Positions 6,652-15,077 of a DNA stretch of 64,000 nt are shown here, piece after piece. The notes below the pieces were generated by a model. The model was not told the DNA's origin. It worked only from the letters and a program-made list of their open reading frames with translations, and did no database searches. Source of the DNA: Anaerolineales bacterium (GTDB taxonomy: Bacteria > Chloroflexota > Anaerolineae > Anaerolineales > Villigracilaceae). The DNA is taken from the NCBI GenBank assembly GCA_030583905.1, contig CP129481.1:2634136-2698135 (forward strand), read 5' to 3'. Within the stretch, counting starts at the first letter, position 1; the number at the start of each line of letters is the position of its first letter. The position numbers were made by a program, and so were the translations under genes.

Positions 6652-8451
6652 ATGACATCAACAACCCTCAACCCAACTGAGAACATCCCATCCCTGCCCG
6701 CGTGGAAGGTCATCCACGAAATGATCCGCTTCCGCCCCTGGCTGTGGTTCGTGGATTTTATCAGCGTCGCCGTCATGCGGTTTATCTGGCAGATCGCGCC
6801 GGCGCTCATCCTAAAAGCCTTCTTCGACATGTTGACCGGCGACGCGCAAATCACCTTCGGCATTTGGGGAGTCGTCGCCCTCTTCGTTTCGCTCTGGGTC
6901 GGACGCATACTCGGAACTTACGGCTTCTATTATGCCGATGTGCCGATCTTCGCGGATATGTCCACGCTGTTACGCAAGAATCTACTGCGCCATATCCTGA
7001 AACGCCCCGGGGCATCGCAGCTGCCCGACTCGGCGGGCGAAGCCGTCAGCCGCTTCAAAACGGACGTGAACGAGATCCCTCTGTTCGTCATCCTCGTCAA
7101 CGACGTTCTGGTCGGGCTCGTCGTCATCGCGGTTGCCATCGTGCTGATGACGCGCATCAATCCATCCGTCACGATCATGGCACTCATCCCGCTCGTCATC
7201 GTCGGCATCATCGCCAACATCGCCACCGGGCGCATCGAACACTACCGCCGCGCCTCGCGGCAGGCGGGCGGCAAAGTGACCGGTTTCATCGGCGAGTTCT
7301 TCGGCGCGGTGCAGGCGGTCAAAGTGGCGTCGGCGGAGAAAAACGTCATCGGTCACTTCCACAAGATCAACGACGAACGACGCGTACTCACCATCCGCGA
7401 AAAAGTATTCGACGAAGTGCTCGGCTCCTTATACCGCAACACCTCCACGCTCGGCACCGGCGTCATCCTCGTGCTGGTCGGTCAATCCATGCGCACGGGC
7501 AACTTCACCCTCGGCGACTTCTCGCTCTTCGTCTACCTCCTGCAAAGCATGGGCGACCTGACCACGTTTGGCGGCATGTTGTGGGCACGCTACAAACAAC
7601 TCGATGTCTCGGTCAAGCGCATGTACCGCCTGATGGAAAACGCGCCGCTGGACGCGCTCGTTCAGCACAGCCCGATCAACCTGACGGGACCACTGCCCGA
7701 CGTGACCTACCCGACGAAAACCGCATCAGACCGGCTGGATGAACTGGTCGCTGACCATCTGACCTTTCACTACCCCGATTCGTCCAACGGCATCGAAGAC
7801 ATCTCGCTGAAAATCAAACGCGGTTCACTGACGGTTATCACGGGCCGCATCGGTTCCGGCAAGACAACGCTGCTGCGTACATTGCTCGGGCTGCTCCCCG
7901 CCGACTCAGGCGAAGTCCGTTGGAATGGACAAGTCATCACCGATGCCGGCAACTTCTTCGCCCCGCCAAGATGCGCCTACACTGCACAAGTCCCGCGCCT
8001 GTTCAGCAACACCCTGCGGAATAATGTTTTGCTTGGTTTGAACAAAACGGACGATGACATCTACCGCGCCGCCAAACTTGCCGTCATGGACCGCGACCTT
8101 GAGCAGCTCGATGACGATCTTGAAACCATGGTCGGTGCACGCGGCGTCAAACTCTCCGGCGGGCAGGCACAACGCACCGCTGCGGCGCGCATGTTCATCC
8201 GCGAGACGGAACTGGTCGTCTTCGACGATCTCTCCAGCGCGTTGGACGTCGATACCGAACGTCAACTTTGGGAGCGCATCTTTGCGAACAACAACATGAC
8301 CTGTCTCGTCGTCTCCCATCGCCGCCCGCTTCTGCGCCGTGCCGACCACATCATCGTGCTGAAGGATGGTAAGGTAGAATCAGAAGGAACGCTGGATGAA
8401 CTTCTCACAACCAGCGCCGAAATGCGCGAATTGTGGAAGTTGGAAGAATAG
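6652..8451 (+). CDS. ABC exporter half-transporter, subunit 2 (degenerate ATP site)
   Basis: A 599-residue ABC exporter. The ATG at 6652 (MTSTTLNP) is chosen over an in-frame upstream start at 6577. The upstream stretch encodes repeat R2, and an AGGAA motif precedes 6652. After the membrane domain come Walker [10 protein letters not shown] (about 397), the Q-loop TAQVPRLF, a consensus signature LSGGQAQR (about 501) and Walker [10 protein letters not shown] (about 521). The second Asp replaces the catalytic Glu. With subunit 1 this gives one consensus and one degenerate composite site, as in BmrCD/TM287-288 heterodimers. Confidence 0.87.
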   Translation: MTSTTLNPTENIPSLPAWKVIHEMIRFRPWLWFVDFISVAVMRFIWQIAPALILKAFFDMLTGDAQITFGIWGVVALFVSLWVGRILGTYGFYYADVPIFADMSTLLRKNLLRHILKRPGASQLPDSAGEAVSRFKTDVNEIPLFVILVNDVLVGLVVIAVAIVLMTRINPSVTIMALIPLVIVGIIANIATGRIEHYRRASRQAGGKVTGFIGEFFGAVQAVKVASAEKNVIGHFHKINDERRVLTIREKVFDEVLGSLYRNTSTLGTGVILVLVGQSMRTGNFTLGDFSLFVYLLQSMGDLTTFGGMLWARYKQLDVSVKRMYRLMENAPLDALVQHSPINLTGPLPDVTYPTKTASDRLDELVADHLTFHYPDSSNGIEDISLKIKRGSLTVITGRIGSGKTTLLRTLLGLLPADSGEVRWNGQVITDAGNFFAPPRCAYTAQVPRLFSNTLRNNVLLGLNKTDDDIYRAAKLAVMDRDLEQLDDDLETMVGARGVKLSGGQAQRTAAARMFIRETELVVFDDLSSALDVDTERQLWERIFANNNMTCLVVSHRRPLLRRADHIIVLKDGKVESEGTLDELLTTSAEMRELWKLEE

Positions 8452-8452
8452 A

Positions 8453-8578
8453 TGTCATTGCGAGGTCCGCTGGTTTCGATACGGCGGACAAGCACAGCCT
8501 ACTCAACCAATGGGGCGAAGTTTTCCCCACAAAACAGGAGATTGCTTCGGGCAGAAGAGCACTACCCTCGCAATGACA
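8453..8578 (+). repeat. Dispersed repeat R1 carrying an inserted R2 copy
   Basis: The ends are TGTCATTGCGAG (8453-8464) and CTCGCAATGACA (8567-8578), the R1 family termini, with the usual GAGATTGCTTCGGGC block inside. Between them lies a copy of R2 (8471-8509), so one element is nested in the other. Confidence 0.75.
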
Positions 8579-8591
8579 TAAGCAGGTAAGC

Positions 8592-10016
8592 ATGGATATC
8601 ATCACAGGAAAGATCCTGAAACATCACAACTGGACCGACGGAAAGATCATCGGCGTTGCGAAGGACATTGGAAACAAACTCATCGAGAACGGCATGGAAC
8701 GCGATGCAGTTCTCGCTAAACTGAATGCGGTCCGCAACGACCCCGGCAGTTTTCTCGCCGACGTCACCTTCACCGACCTTGCACGTGAGTGCATCCGCAT
8801 CAAGCAAAAGGAAGAGACCATTCAACATCACGAACTGCGCGACCAGCCGCTTCAATATCCCATCTGGGGCAGGCAGCACATCGACGAAGGCTCGCTCGCG
8901 CAAATGGACAACGCCATGCGCCTGCCCGTCAGCGTGGCGGGTGCGCTGATGCCCGATGCTCACGTCGGCTACGGACTGCCCATCGGCGGCGTGCTGGCAA
9001 CGGACAACGCGGTCATCCCGTACGCCGTCGGCGTGGACATCGCCTGTCGCATGAGACTGTCGCTTTATGAAGTCTCACCGATCCTGCTTGGACAAAAGCC
9101 CGCGCTCTTTGAAAATGCCCTGTGGGACGAAACCGCCTTCGGCATCAGCGCAGAATGGAAGGGCAGCAGACGTGCCGAACATCAAGTGCTGGATGATTCC
9201 GCCTGGGATGCGACCCGCTTGCTGAAAAGTTTGCAGAACAATGCAGTCAAGCAGCTCGGCACAAGCGGCACCGGCAATCACTTTGTGGAGTGGGGTTCGT
9301 TCCGCCTGCATGAGCCGATGTTCGGCTTGAAACCCGGCGAATATCTCGCCCTGCTCTCGCACAGCGGTTCGCGCAGTGTCGGATTCAAGATCGCAGACCG
9401 TTACAGCAAACTCGCCATGGACCTGCATCCCGAACTCGATAAAAGCGTGCGTCACCTTGCGTGGCTCTCGCTTGATTCGGAAGAGGGATTGGAATACTGG
9501 CTCTCGATGGAACTGGCGGGGCGCTTCGCTTCCGCCAATCACTACATCATCCACAAGCGGGTGGCGGCTGCGGTTGGACTCAAGGAAGTCGCAGTCGTCG
9601 AGAACCATCACAATTTTGCCTGGCGCGAAAAACTCCCCGACGGACGTGAAGTGATCGTCCATCGCAAAGGCGCGACGCCCGCGAGCGCGGGAGTCTTGGG
9701 CGTAATCCCAGGCTCGATGGGTGATGCAGGCTACGTCGTCAGGGGTAGAGGCGTGAGCGAGTCGCTCCAGTCCGCTTCGCATGGGGCGGGTCGGCAGATG
9801 AGCCGCAAAGCCGCGCTGAACTCCATCAGCAAACGCGAACGGGATGAATATCTCAAGGCGCGCGGTGTCACGCTGCTCGGCGGCGGCTTGGATGAATCTC
9901 CGCAGGCATACAAACCGATCGACGAAGTCATCGCCGCACAGCATGATCTCGTGGAGGTTGTCGGCAAGTTCACGCCGAAGATCGTCCGCATGGCGGATGA
10001 GCCCGGCGATGTTTAA
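8592..10016 (+). CDS. rtcB: RNA-splicing ligase RtcB
   Basis: A 474-residue RtcB-family ligase, which joins 2',3'-cyclic-phosphate (or 3'-phosphate) and 5'-hydroxyl RNA ends using GTP and Mn2+. Family motifs are in order: MPDAHVGYGLPIGGVLAT, GVDIACRMRLS (metal Asp and Cys), GTSGTGNHFVEWG (about 223), SHSGSR (about 256), VENHHNFAW (about 336), and the guanylylated His in SASHGAGRQMSRKAA (about 395). The length is normal for the family. No archease gene is adjacent. The gene is followed by a good terminator at 10021-10049, so it appears to be a single transcription unit. Confidence 0.92.
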   Translation: MDIITGKILKHHNWTDGKIIGVAKDIGNKLIENGMERDAVLAKLNAVRNDPGSFLADVTFTDLARECIRIKQKEETIQHHELRDQPLQYPIWGRQHIDEGSLAQMDNAMRLPVSVAGALMPDAHVGYGLPIGGVLATDNAVIPYAVGVDIACRMRLSLYEVSPILLGQKPALFENALWDETAFGISAEWKGSRRAEHQVLDDSAWDATRLLKSLQNNAVKQLGTSGTGNHFVEWGSFRLHEPMFGLKPGEYLALLSHSGSRSVGFKIADRYSKLAMDLHPELDKSVRHLAWLSLDSEEGLEYWLSMELAGRFASANHYIIHKRVAAAVGLKEVAVVENHHNFAWREKLPDGREVIVHRKGATPASAGVLGVIPGSMGDAGYVVRGRGVSESLQSASHGAGRQMSRKAALNSISKRERDEYLKARGVTLLGGGLDESPQAYKPIDEVIAAQHDLVEVVGKFTPKIVRMADEPGDV

Positions 10017-10020
10017 GACC

Positions 10021-10049
10021 AACAGATGCAGGTTAACTGCATCTGTTTT
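10021..10049 (+). terminator. Intrinsic terminator after rtcB
   Basis: Eleven-base perfect arms AACAGATGCAG and CTGCATCTGTT flank a five-base loop GTTAA and run into TTTT. It lies directly after the rtcB stop codon. Confidence 0.75.
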
Positions 10050-10060
10050 GACAAGGAAAA

Positions 10061-11944
10061 ATGAATCCAATACGCATCGACGGTCCGTGGTTCAAAGATG
10101 AAGCAGGGCGCATATTGATCCTGCGCGGTGTCAACCTGGGCGGGAGCAGTAAAGTTCCGTATTCCCCAAACGACGCGACATATATTCGCGATGGGTTCTT
10201 CGACCATCGGGATGTTTCGTTCGTCGGACGCCCATTTCCATTGGATGAGGCGGACGAACACTTCGCGCGGTTGAAGGCTTGGGGATTGACCTTCCTGCGC
10301 TTCGTGATCACGTGGGAAGCCATCGAGTATAAAGGTCCCGGTGTCTATGACCGGGAGTATTTGGATTATCTCCGCGCCGTGATCGAAAAAGCAAATGAGC
10401 ATGGCATGTTGGTTTTCATCGACTCGCACCAGGATGTGTGGAGCCGCTTCTCCGGCGGTGACGGCGCCCCGGGCTGGACGTTCGAAGCGGCGGGCATGGA
10501 CATCACCCGCTTCCACGAAACCGGCGCGGCGTTCCTGCATCAAATCCACGGCGAGCCGCTGCCACAGATGGTCTGGCCCACCAACGCCACCAAATTGGCG
10601 GCAGCAACCATGTTCACGCTTTTCTTCGGCGGCAACGACTTCGCGCCGCTAACGAAAGTACAAGGCGAGCCCATTCAGGAATTCCTTCAACGACATTACA
10701 TCAACGCGATAAAGGAAGTTGCGAAAGCGCTGAAAGGATTGCCAAATGTCGTCGGGTATGATGCGATCAACGAACCCGGCGAAGGTTACATCGGCATGGA
10801 TGACCTGACGAGCATCCAGACCGTGGTCGAGAAAGGAGCAATTCCCACTCCGCTTCAATCCATGGCATTGGGCATGGGCATCCCGCAGGAAGTGGGGATT
10901 TGGGATATCGGCTTCCTTGGACCCAGGCAGACCGGGAAACGAACACTGAATCCCAACGGCGAACGAGCCTGGCTGGATGGATCCGATTGCATCTGGAAAC
11001 AACACGGCGTTTGGGATGTGGATTCTCAGGGTCAGCCGCGCCTGCTGAGCCCGGAGCATTTTGCCAAGGTCAACGGGCGGGAGGTGGATTTCCAGCGTGA
11101 TTATTACATCCCGTTCCTCAACCGCTTTGCGCAGGAGATCCGCGAGATTCAGCCCGATGCGATCCTGTTTGTGGAACATGGTTTTCGAAGCCACGGTCCC
11201 ACATGGACGGAAAACGACGCGCCCAATATTGTCTACGCACCACACTGGTATGACGGCGTCGTGTTGATGATGAAATCCTTTAATTCATTTTTGAACTACG
11301 ACCGCGACCAGAAAAAACTCGTCCTTGGCGCAGGGAACATCCGCCGTTCGTTCGCACAGCAAATGCGGAACAAAAAAATCCACGCGGAGAAATACATGGG
11401 CAATGCGCCCACCCTGCTGGGTGAAATCGGCATTGCCTTTGACCTGAACAAAAAGAAGGCGTATCGCACAGGCGATTTCAGCGAACAGGTCAAGGCGCTC
11501 GACCGCACCCTGCAGGCGATGGACGAGAACCTGCTCAGTTATACGCTTTGGAACTACACCGCCGACAATACCAACGAACACGGCGACCTGTGGAACAACG
11601 AAGACCTGTCCATTTTCAGCCGCGATCAACAGCGCGACCCCGAAAACATCCACTCCGGCGGACGGGCGCTGGAAGCGGCAGTGAGACTGTACCCCATCGC
11701 AACCGCCGGGGAACCGCTGCAAATCTCGTTCGATGTCCGAACGAGGGAATTTGTTTACCGCTTCCGTCATGACCCCGCCGTCACAGAGCCGACGCTGGTC
11801 TTTCTGCCAAACTTTCAATATCCAAAAGGCTGTGAGGTACAGGTATCGGACGGTGAGTACGAAACAAATGCGCAAGAACAACTCCTGATCTACCGACACA
11901 ACCCGCAGCGCGAAATCCATACGATACGCATCCAGCCCGCCTGA
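10061..11944 (+). CDS. GH5-family glycoside hydrolase (endoglycoceramidase/steryl-glucosidase-like)
   Basis: A 627-residue cellulase-superfamily glycosidase. It starts with RIDGPWFKDEAGR then ILRGVNLGG, the usual opening of the clan's TIM barrel. The acid/base Glu is in YDAINEPGEG (about 239) and the nucleophile Glu in LLGEIGIAFD (about 455). A C-terminal beta domain follows from about 545. The long loops and C-terminal domain resemble endoglycoceramidase and GH5_12 steryl-glucosidase proteins rather than secreted cellulases. No signal peptide is present, so it acts in the cytosol or by another route. AAGGA precedes the ATG. Confidence 0.82.
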   Translation: MNPIRIDGPWFKDEAGRILILRGVNLGGSSKVPYSPNDATYIRDGFFDHRDVSFVGRPFPLDEADEHFARLKAWGLTFLRFVITWEAIEYKGPGVYDREYLDYLRAVIEKANEHGMLVFIDSHQDVWSRFSGGDGAPGWTFEAAGMDITRFHETGAAFLHQIHGEPLPQMVWPTNATKLAAATMFTLFFGGNDFAPLTKVQGEPIQEFLQRHYINAIKEVAKALKGLPNVVGYDAINEPGEGYIGMDDLTSIQTVVEKGAIPTPLQSMALGMGIPQEVGIWDIGFLGPRQTGKRTLNPNGERAWLDGSDCIWKQHGVWDVDSQGQPRLLSPEHFAKVNGREVDFQRDYYIPFLNRFAQEIREIQPDAILFVEHGFRSHGPTWTENDAPNIVYAPHWYDGVVLMMKSFNSFLNYDRDQKKLVLGAGNIRRSFAQQMRNKKIHAEKYMGNAPTLLGEIGIAFDLNKKKAYRTGDFSEQVKALDRTLQAMDENLLSYTLWNYTADNTNEHGDLWNNEDLSIFSRDQQRDPENIHSGGRALEAAVRLYPIATAGEPLQISFDVRTREFVYRFRHDPAVTEPTLVFLPNFQYPKGCEVQVSDGEYETNAQEQLLIYRHNPQREIHTIRIQPA

Positions 11945-11999
11945 ATGTTGAACTGAAATCAAACATGAAAACGCAAGTTCATGCCTGCGGTCTTTTCGT

Positions 12000-12005
12000 T
12001 ATAAT
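12000..12005 (+). promoter_or_regulatory. -10 element, leaderless-type promoter
   Basis: TATAAT ends six bases before the ATG at 12012, with no ribosome-binding site between. Spacing is identical to that at position 35. The -35 region (GTTCAT) is weak. Confidence 0.55.
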
Positions 12006-12011
12006 GGACAC

Positions 12012-12647
12012 ATGCTCAAAGGTGATTCTCAATTCCACGAAATTTTGCACAAGTTCTCGCAAGAGACGAACGAGACAGAGCGCAAGGCGCTCGAAGAGGG
12101 CATCTGGAAACGTTACGGCGCGGAACATACCGTCTTCGTATTGGACATGTCCGGTTTTTCATTGTTGACGCGCAAGTACGGCATCGTGCATTACCTCTCG
12201 ATGATCCAACGCATGCAGCAGACCGTGATCCCCATTGTGGAAGGTCACAACGGGCGCATCGTCAAATTCGAAGCGGACAACTGCTTCGCGGTCTTTCCCA
12301 ACCCGCTTCTGGCGGCGCGCGCCGCGACCACCATGCAGCACGCCTTCCACGCCGCCAACCTGCTGACATCGGACGAACTCGACATCCACGTCGCCATCGG
12401 GATCGATTACGGGAAGATCCTGCTCATCAACAACGAGGATATGTTCGGCGACGCGGTCAACCGCGCCTGCAAAATGGGGGAGGATATCGGATACGCCGGC
12501 GAGGTATTGATCACCAAGGATGCCATGGACCTCATCCCGAACGATGCGGATATTCAGGGAAAGCTCATCGAACTGAGCATCGGCGGATTAAGCACGCCTG
12601 CCTATTCGATCACGTATAGGTCGAAAGATGATGGCGGGCAGGAATAA
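12012..12647 (+). CDS. Class III adenylate/guanylate cyclase-like protein
   Basis: A 211-residue single-domain protein. After a short helical region (to about residue 40), the cyclase homology domain shows the first metal Asp in FVLDMSGFSLL and the Lys/Asp pair in VKFEADNCFAVF. IGIDYGKIL and FGDAVNRACKM are also present. The transition-state Asn is present, but the following Arg is Lys in this copy, and the usual GD before the second metal site is AD. It may therefore be a weak cyclase or a nucleotide-binding regulator. It appears monocistronic, from a leaderless-type promoter. Confidence 0.75.
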   Translation: MLKGDSQFHEILHKFSQETNETERKALEEGIWKRYGAEHTVFVLDMSGFSLLTRKYGIVHYLSMIQRMQQTVIPIVEGHNGRIVKFEADNCFAVFPNPLLAARAATTMQHAFHAANLLTSDELDIHVAIGIDYGKILLINNEDMFGDAVNRACKMGEDIGYAGEVLITKDAMDLIPNDADIQGKLIELSIGGLSTPAYSITYRSKDDGGQE

Positions 12648-12671
12648 ACGCTTCTCCCCGCACTCGACTGC

Positions 12672-12725
12672 TGCACCTTCGCTGTTGACCGTGCCACAAA
12701 GAAAAAGCCTTCGTGCTCTTTGTGT
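12672..12725. repeat. Palindromic repeat between convergent genes
   Basis: CCACAAAG, a short loop containing AAAAAGCCTTCGTG, then CTTTGTG form an imperfect hairpin. It resembles the CACGAAGG...CACAAAG family seen better at 29699-29789. It fills the gap between two convergent genes and may serve as a terminator for either. Confidence 0.4.
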
Positions 12726-13364
12726 TTAACCGACCATCACGATCTCTTCCTTCGTCTCGATCACTTCCGCCTGGATCTTCCCCGCCGACAACTCGCGCAG
12801 ATCGGTTTGAAATGCCTCGTAATTCTCCACGGGGAATTGCAGTGTCAGCGTAATATCCCCGGCATAATCTTCGCCCAGCATCCTGCCGTGATGCTTTGAC
12901 ACAAGCAGACGCACCCGCTCCAACAGATTATAGGGTATCGCCGCCATCGCCACGTGGACCGGGACTCTCCGTCCGCGCTCCACGGCGTTGACCACGGACT
13001 GCGCAGCCTCGGTATAGGCTTTGACCAGTCCGCCCGTGCCGAGCAGGGTTCCGCCGAAATAACGGGTGACGACTAGAACCGCATCGCCGAGACCGCTGCC
13101 GCGCAGGACGGTCAGCGCGGGCTTGCCCGACGTCCCGCTCGGCTCGCCATCATCCGAAAAATATTCAGTGACCGTATTCCCGCCGCCGATGATATAGGCT
13201 GGGACGTTATGAGTCGCGTCCGCGAACTCTGCGCGGATCCGCTTGATGAAGGCGCGCGCCTCGTCGATGGAAAAAGCAGGCGCGAGCGTGGCAATGAAGT
13301 GCGAGTTGACCACCGTCTGTTCGCGGCGGATCTCGGTCAGGGGGACGAGGTAAAGGGTGGACAT
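12726..13364 (-). CDS. YigZ/IMPACT family protein
   Basis: A 212-residue protein of the YigZ/IMPACT family (UPF0029). The start at 13364 (MSTLYLVPLTEIRR) is chosen because the longer frame adds a stretch unlike the family. Conserved features are SHFIATLAPAFSIDEARAFI, YIIGGGN, FSDDGEPSGTSGKP and VVTRYFGGTLLGTGGLVKAY. A C-terminal domain adds an elongation-factor-like fold. Bacterial members bind nucleic acid or ribosomes; the precise role is unsettled. No neighbour gives further context. Confidence 0.87.
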   Translation of the reverse strand: MSTLYLVPLTEIRREQTVVNSHFIATLAPAFSIDEARAFIKRIRAEFADATHNVPAYIIGGGNTVTEYFSDDGEPSGTSGKPALTVLRGSGLGDAVLVVTRYFGGTLLGTGGLVKAYTEAAQSVVNAVERGRRVPVHVAMAAIPYNLLERVRLLVSKHHGRMLGEDYAGDITLTLQFPVENYEAFQTDLRELSAGKIQAEVIETKEEIVMVG

Positions 13365-13393
13365 GATGGGAATTTTACATTGAATCCAGCGCA

Positions 13394-13463
13394 GACCTGA
13401 CATGTCTCATCTGCGTGGACTAAGCGTCAAGTCCGCCAGCGCTTTGCAGAGACATGTCAGGTC
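13394..13463. repeat. Inverted repeat with an inner hairpin
   Basis: GACCTGACATGTCTC (13394-13408) pairs exactly with GAGACATGTCAGGTC (13449-13463). Inside, GGACT and AGTCC form a second small hairpin. CCAGCGC occurs twice as a direct repeat (13386 and 13437). It lies between divergent genes. Confidence 0.6.
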
Positions 13464-13477
13464 CAAATGTTTTCCTG

Positions 13478-13496
13478 TATAATCCCCCCAAGGAGC
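13478..13496 (+). promoter_or_regulatory. -10 element and ribosome site of the TIR-TPR gene
   Basis: TATAAT at 13478-13483 is followed by AAGGAG (13490-13495) and the ATG at 13502. These signals set the start downstream of the longer in-frame ATG at 13454. Confidence 0.55.
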
Positions 13497-13501
13497 CGCG
13501 C

Positions 13502-14971
13502 ATGGGACGGATCGAGAAGACTGTTTTCATCAGTTACCGCAGGACGAATTTCTATACCGCACTGGCGGTTTATCAATACCTGACCCAATATGGGTACGAT
13601 GTGTTCTTTGACTATCAAAGCATCGACAGTGGGGACTTTACAAAAGCCATTCTCGAAAACATCGAGGCGCGGGCGCATTTTGTGCTTATCCTATCACCCT
13701 CTGCATTAGAACGCTGTAATCAACCCGGCGACTGGCTGAGACGTGAGATCGAAACCGCCATAGACCTGAAACGCAACATCGTGCCAATGATGATGGAAGG
13801 TTTCGATTTCGGCAGCCCATCCACCATCCAAGCGCTGACAGGAAAAATGGCAGCATTGAGTTCCTACAACGGCTTGCGCTTGTACGCCGATTATTTCTTC
13901 GACGCAATGGAAAAACTCCGCACGCGGTTCTTGAATGTCACCCTCGACGAACTACGCACAAGTGAGATCAGCGTGGCTACGAAAGCGGCAAATATAGCCA
14001 AAAAATCTCTGGCGGATGAAGCTGAACCCGTTGAGCCGAACCAATTAAGCGCCGAAGAATGGTTTGAACGCGCGTATGCATTTCAGGAAAGCAAAAATTA
14101 CAAAGATGCCATTCGTTGTTATCAAAAAGCATTGGAACTCGAGCCTGATCTGGATGCCGCACACAATAACTTGGGAAATATTTTCAGTGACCTGAAACGC
14201 TACAACGAAGCCGAAACGGCCTATCGCAAAGCCATCGAACTCAACCCCGACGACGCCACCGCCTACTCCAATTTGGGCAATCTACTCAGTGATGAAAACC
14301 TGAAACGCTATGACGGAGCCGAAACTGCCTATCGCAAAGCCATCGAACTCAACCCCGACTACACCAACGCCTACCACAATTTGGGTGTCTTACTGAAAAA
14401 CCTGAAACGCTACGCCGAAGCCGAAACGGCCTATCGCAAAGCCATCGAACTCAACCCCGACTACGCCACCGCCCACTACAATTTGGGAAATCTACTCAGT
14501 GATGAAAACCTGAAACGCTACGCCGAAGCCGAAACGGCCTATCGCAAAGCCATCGAACTCAACCCCGACTACACCAACGCCTACCACAATTTGGGTGTCT
14601 TACTGAAAAACCTGAAACGCTACGCCGAAGCCGAAACGGCCTATCGCAAAGCCATCGAACTCAACCCCGACTACGCCACCGCCCACTACAATTTGGGAAA
14701 TCTACTCAGTGATGAAAACCTGAAACGCTACGCCGAAGCCGAAACGGCCTATCGCAAAGCCATCGAACTCAACCCCGACCTCGCCCAAGCCTACTCCAAT
14801 TTGGCTAGCCTAAAAAGCTTAACGGGAAATTTTGACGACGCCTTCGAATATTTGGAAAAAGCATCGAAACTCGATGGATTCAATCCCGCCTGGGCGTGGG
14901 AAGACCCCGATCTGCAATGGATACGGGAAGATCCAAGGTTTGTGGAAATTGTGGGTCCCAAGCCAGAATAG
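13502..14971 (+). CDS. TIR domain-TPR repeat protein
   Basis: A 489-residue protein. Residues 1-140 form a TIR domain: KTVFISYRRTN, then YDVFFDYQSID, HFVLILSPSALERC, and DWLRREIETAI with the Glu that is catalytic in NAD-cleaving TIR domains. A linker (about 140-180) leads into tetratricopeptide repeats to about residue 470, dominated by AEAETAYRKAIELNPDY units. Proteins of this layout are candidates for signalling or anti-phage NADases, with TPRs as the sensor. No partner gene is adjacent. The repeats are almost identical at the DNA level, so the copy number probably changes readily. Confidence 0.85.
   Translation: MGRIEKTVFISYRRTNFYTALAVYQYLTQYGYDVFFDYQSIDSGDFTKAILENIEARAHFVLILSPSALERCNQPGDWLRREIETAIDLKRNIVPMMMEGFDFGSPSTIQALTGKMAALSSYNGLRLYADYFFDAMEKLRTRFLNVTLDELRTSEISVATKAANIAKKSLADEAEPVEPNQLSAEEWFERAYAFQESKNYKDAIRCYQKALELEPDLDAAHNNLGNIFSDLKRYNEAETAYRKAIELNPDDATAYSNLGNLLSDENLKRYDGAETAYRKAIELNPDYTNAYHNLGVLLKNLKRYAEAETAYRKAIELNPDYATAHYNLGNLLSDENLKRYAEAETAYRKAIELNPDYTNAYHNLGVLLKNLKRYAEAETAYRKAIELNPDYATAHYNLGNLLSDENLKRYAEAETAYRKAIELNPDLAQAYSNLASLKSLTGNFDDAFEYLEKASKLDGFNPAWAWEDPDLQWIREDPRFVEIVGPKPE
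14291..14790 (+). repeat. Tandem 210-bp DNA repeat encoding TPR pairs
   Basis: The block beginning GATGAAAACCTGAAACGCTA recurs at 14291, 14501 and 14711, a period of exactly 210 bases. Each period encodes a 36-residue and a 34-residue TPR. The second period is almost base-for-base identical to its neighbours, indicating recent duplication or gene conversion. Confidence 0.85.
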
Positions 14972-14972
14972 C

Positions 14973-15012
14973 AAAGACCTCCGAGGTTTCGTAAACCTCG
15001 GAGGTCTTTTAT
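14973..15012. terminator. 17-bp perfect hairpin, bidirectional terminator
   Basis: AAAGACCTCCGAGGTTT and its exact complement AAACCTCGGAGGTCTTT flank a three-base loop CGT and end in TTTTAT. It sits between the convergent TIR-TPR and fdhA genes. It has the same build as the hairpins at 32522 and 47773. Confidence 0.75.
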
Positions 15013-15017
15013 TTACG

Positions 15018-15069
15018 GGGAGATTGCTTCGCCGCGCTCGCCGTTTAAGGCTCGCGGCTCGCAATGACA
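15018..15069. repeat. Dispersed repeat R1, one-ended copy
   Basis: It contains GAGATTGCTTCGCCGCGCTCG and ends CTCGCAATGACA, the right end of the R1 family. The TGTCATTGCGAG left end is missing. It lies just past the fdhA stop codon. Confidence 0.65.
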
Positions 15070-15077
15070 TATTTGAT

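Noticed and set aside
9075..10070. A 331-codon open frame opposite rtcB
   Set aside because: RtcB motifs on the plus strand are complete; the antisense frame has no recognisable family.
14291..14790. Regular repeat array resembling CRISPR
   Set aside because: The period is 210 bases with no short spacers, and the units translate to tetratricopeptide repeats in one continuous frame.
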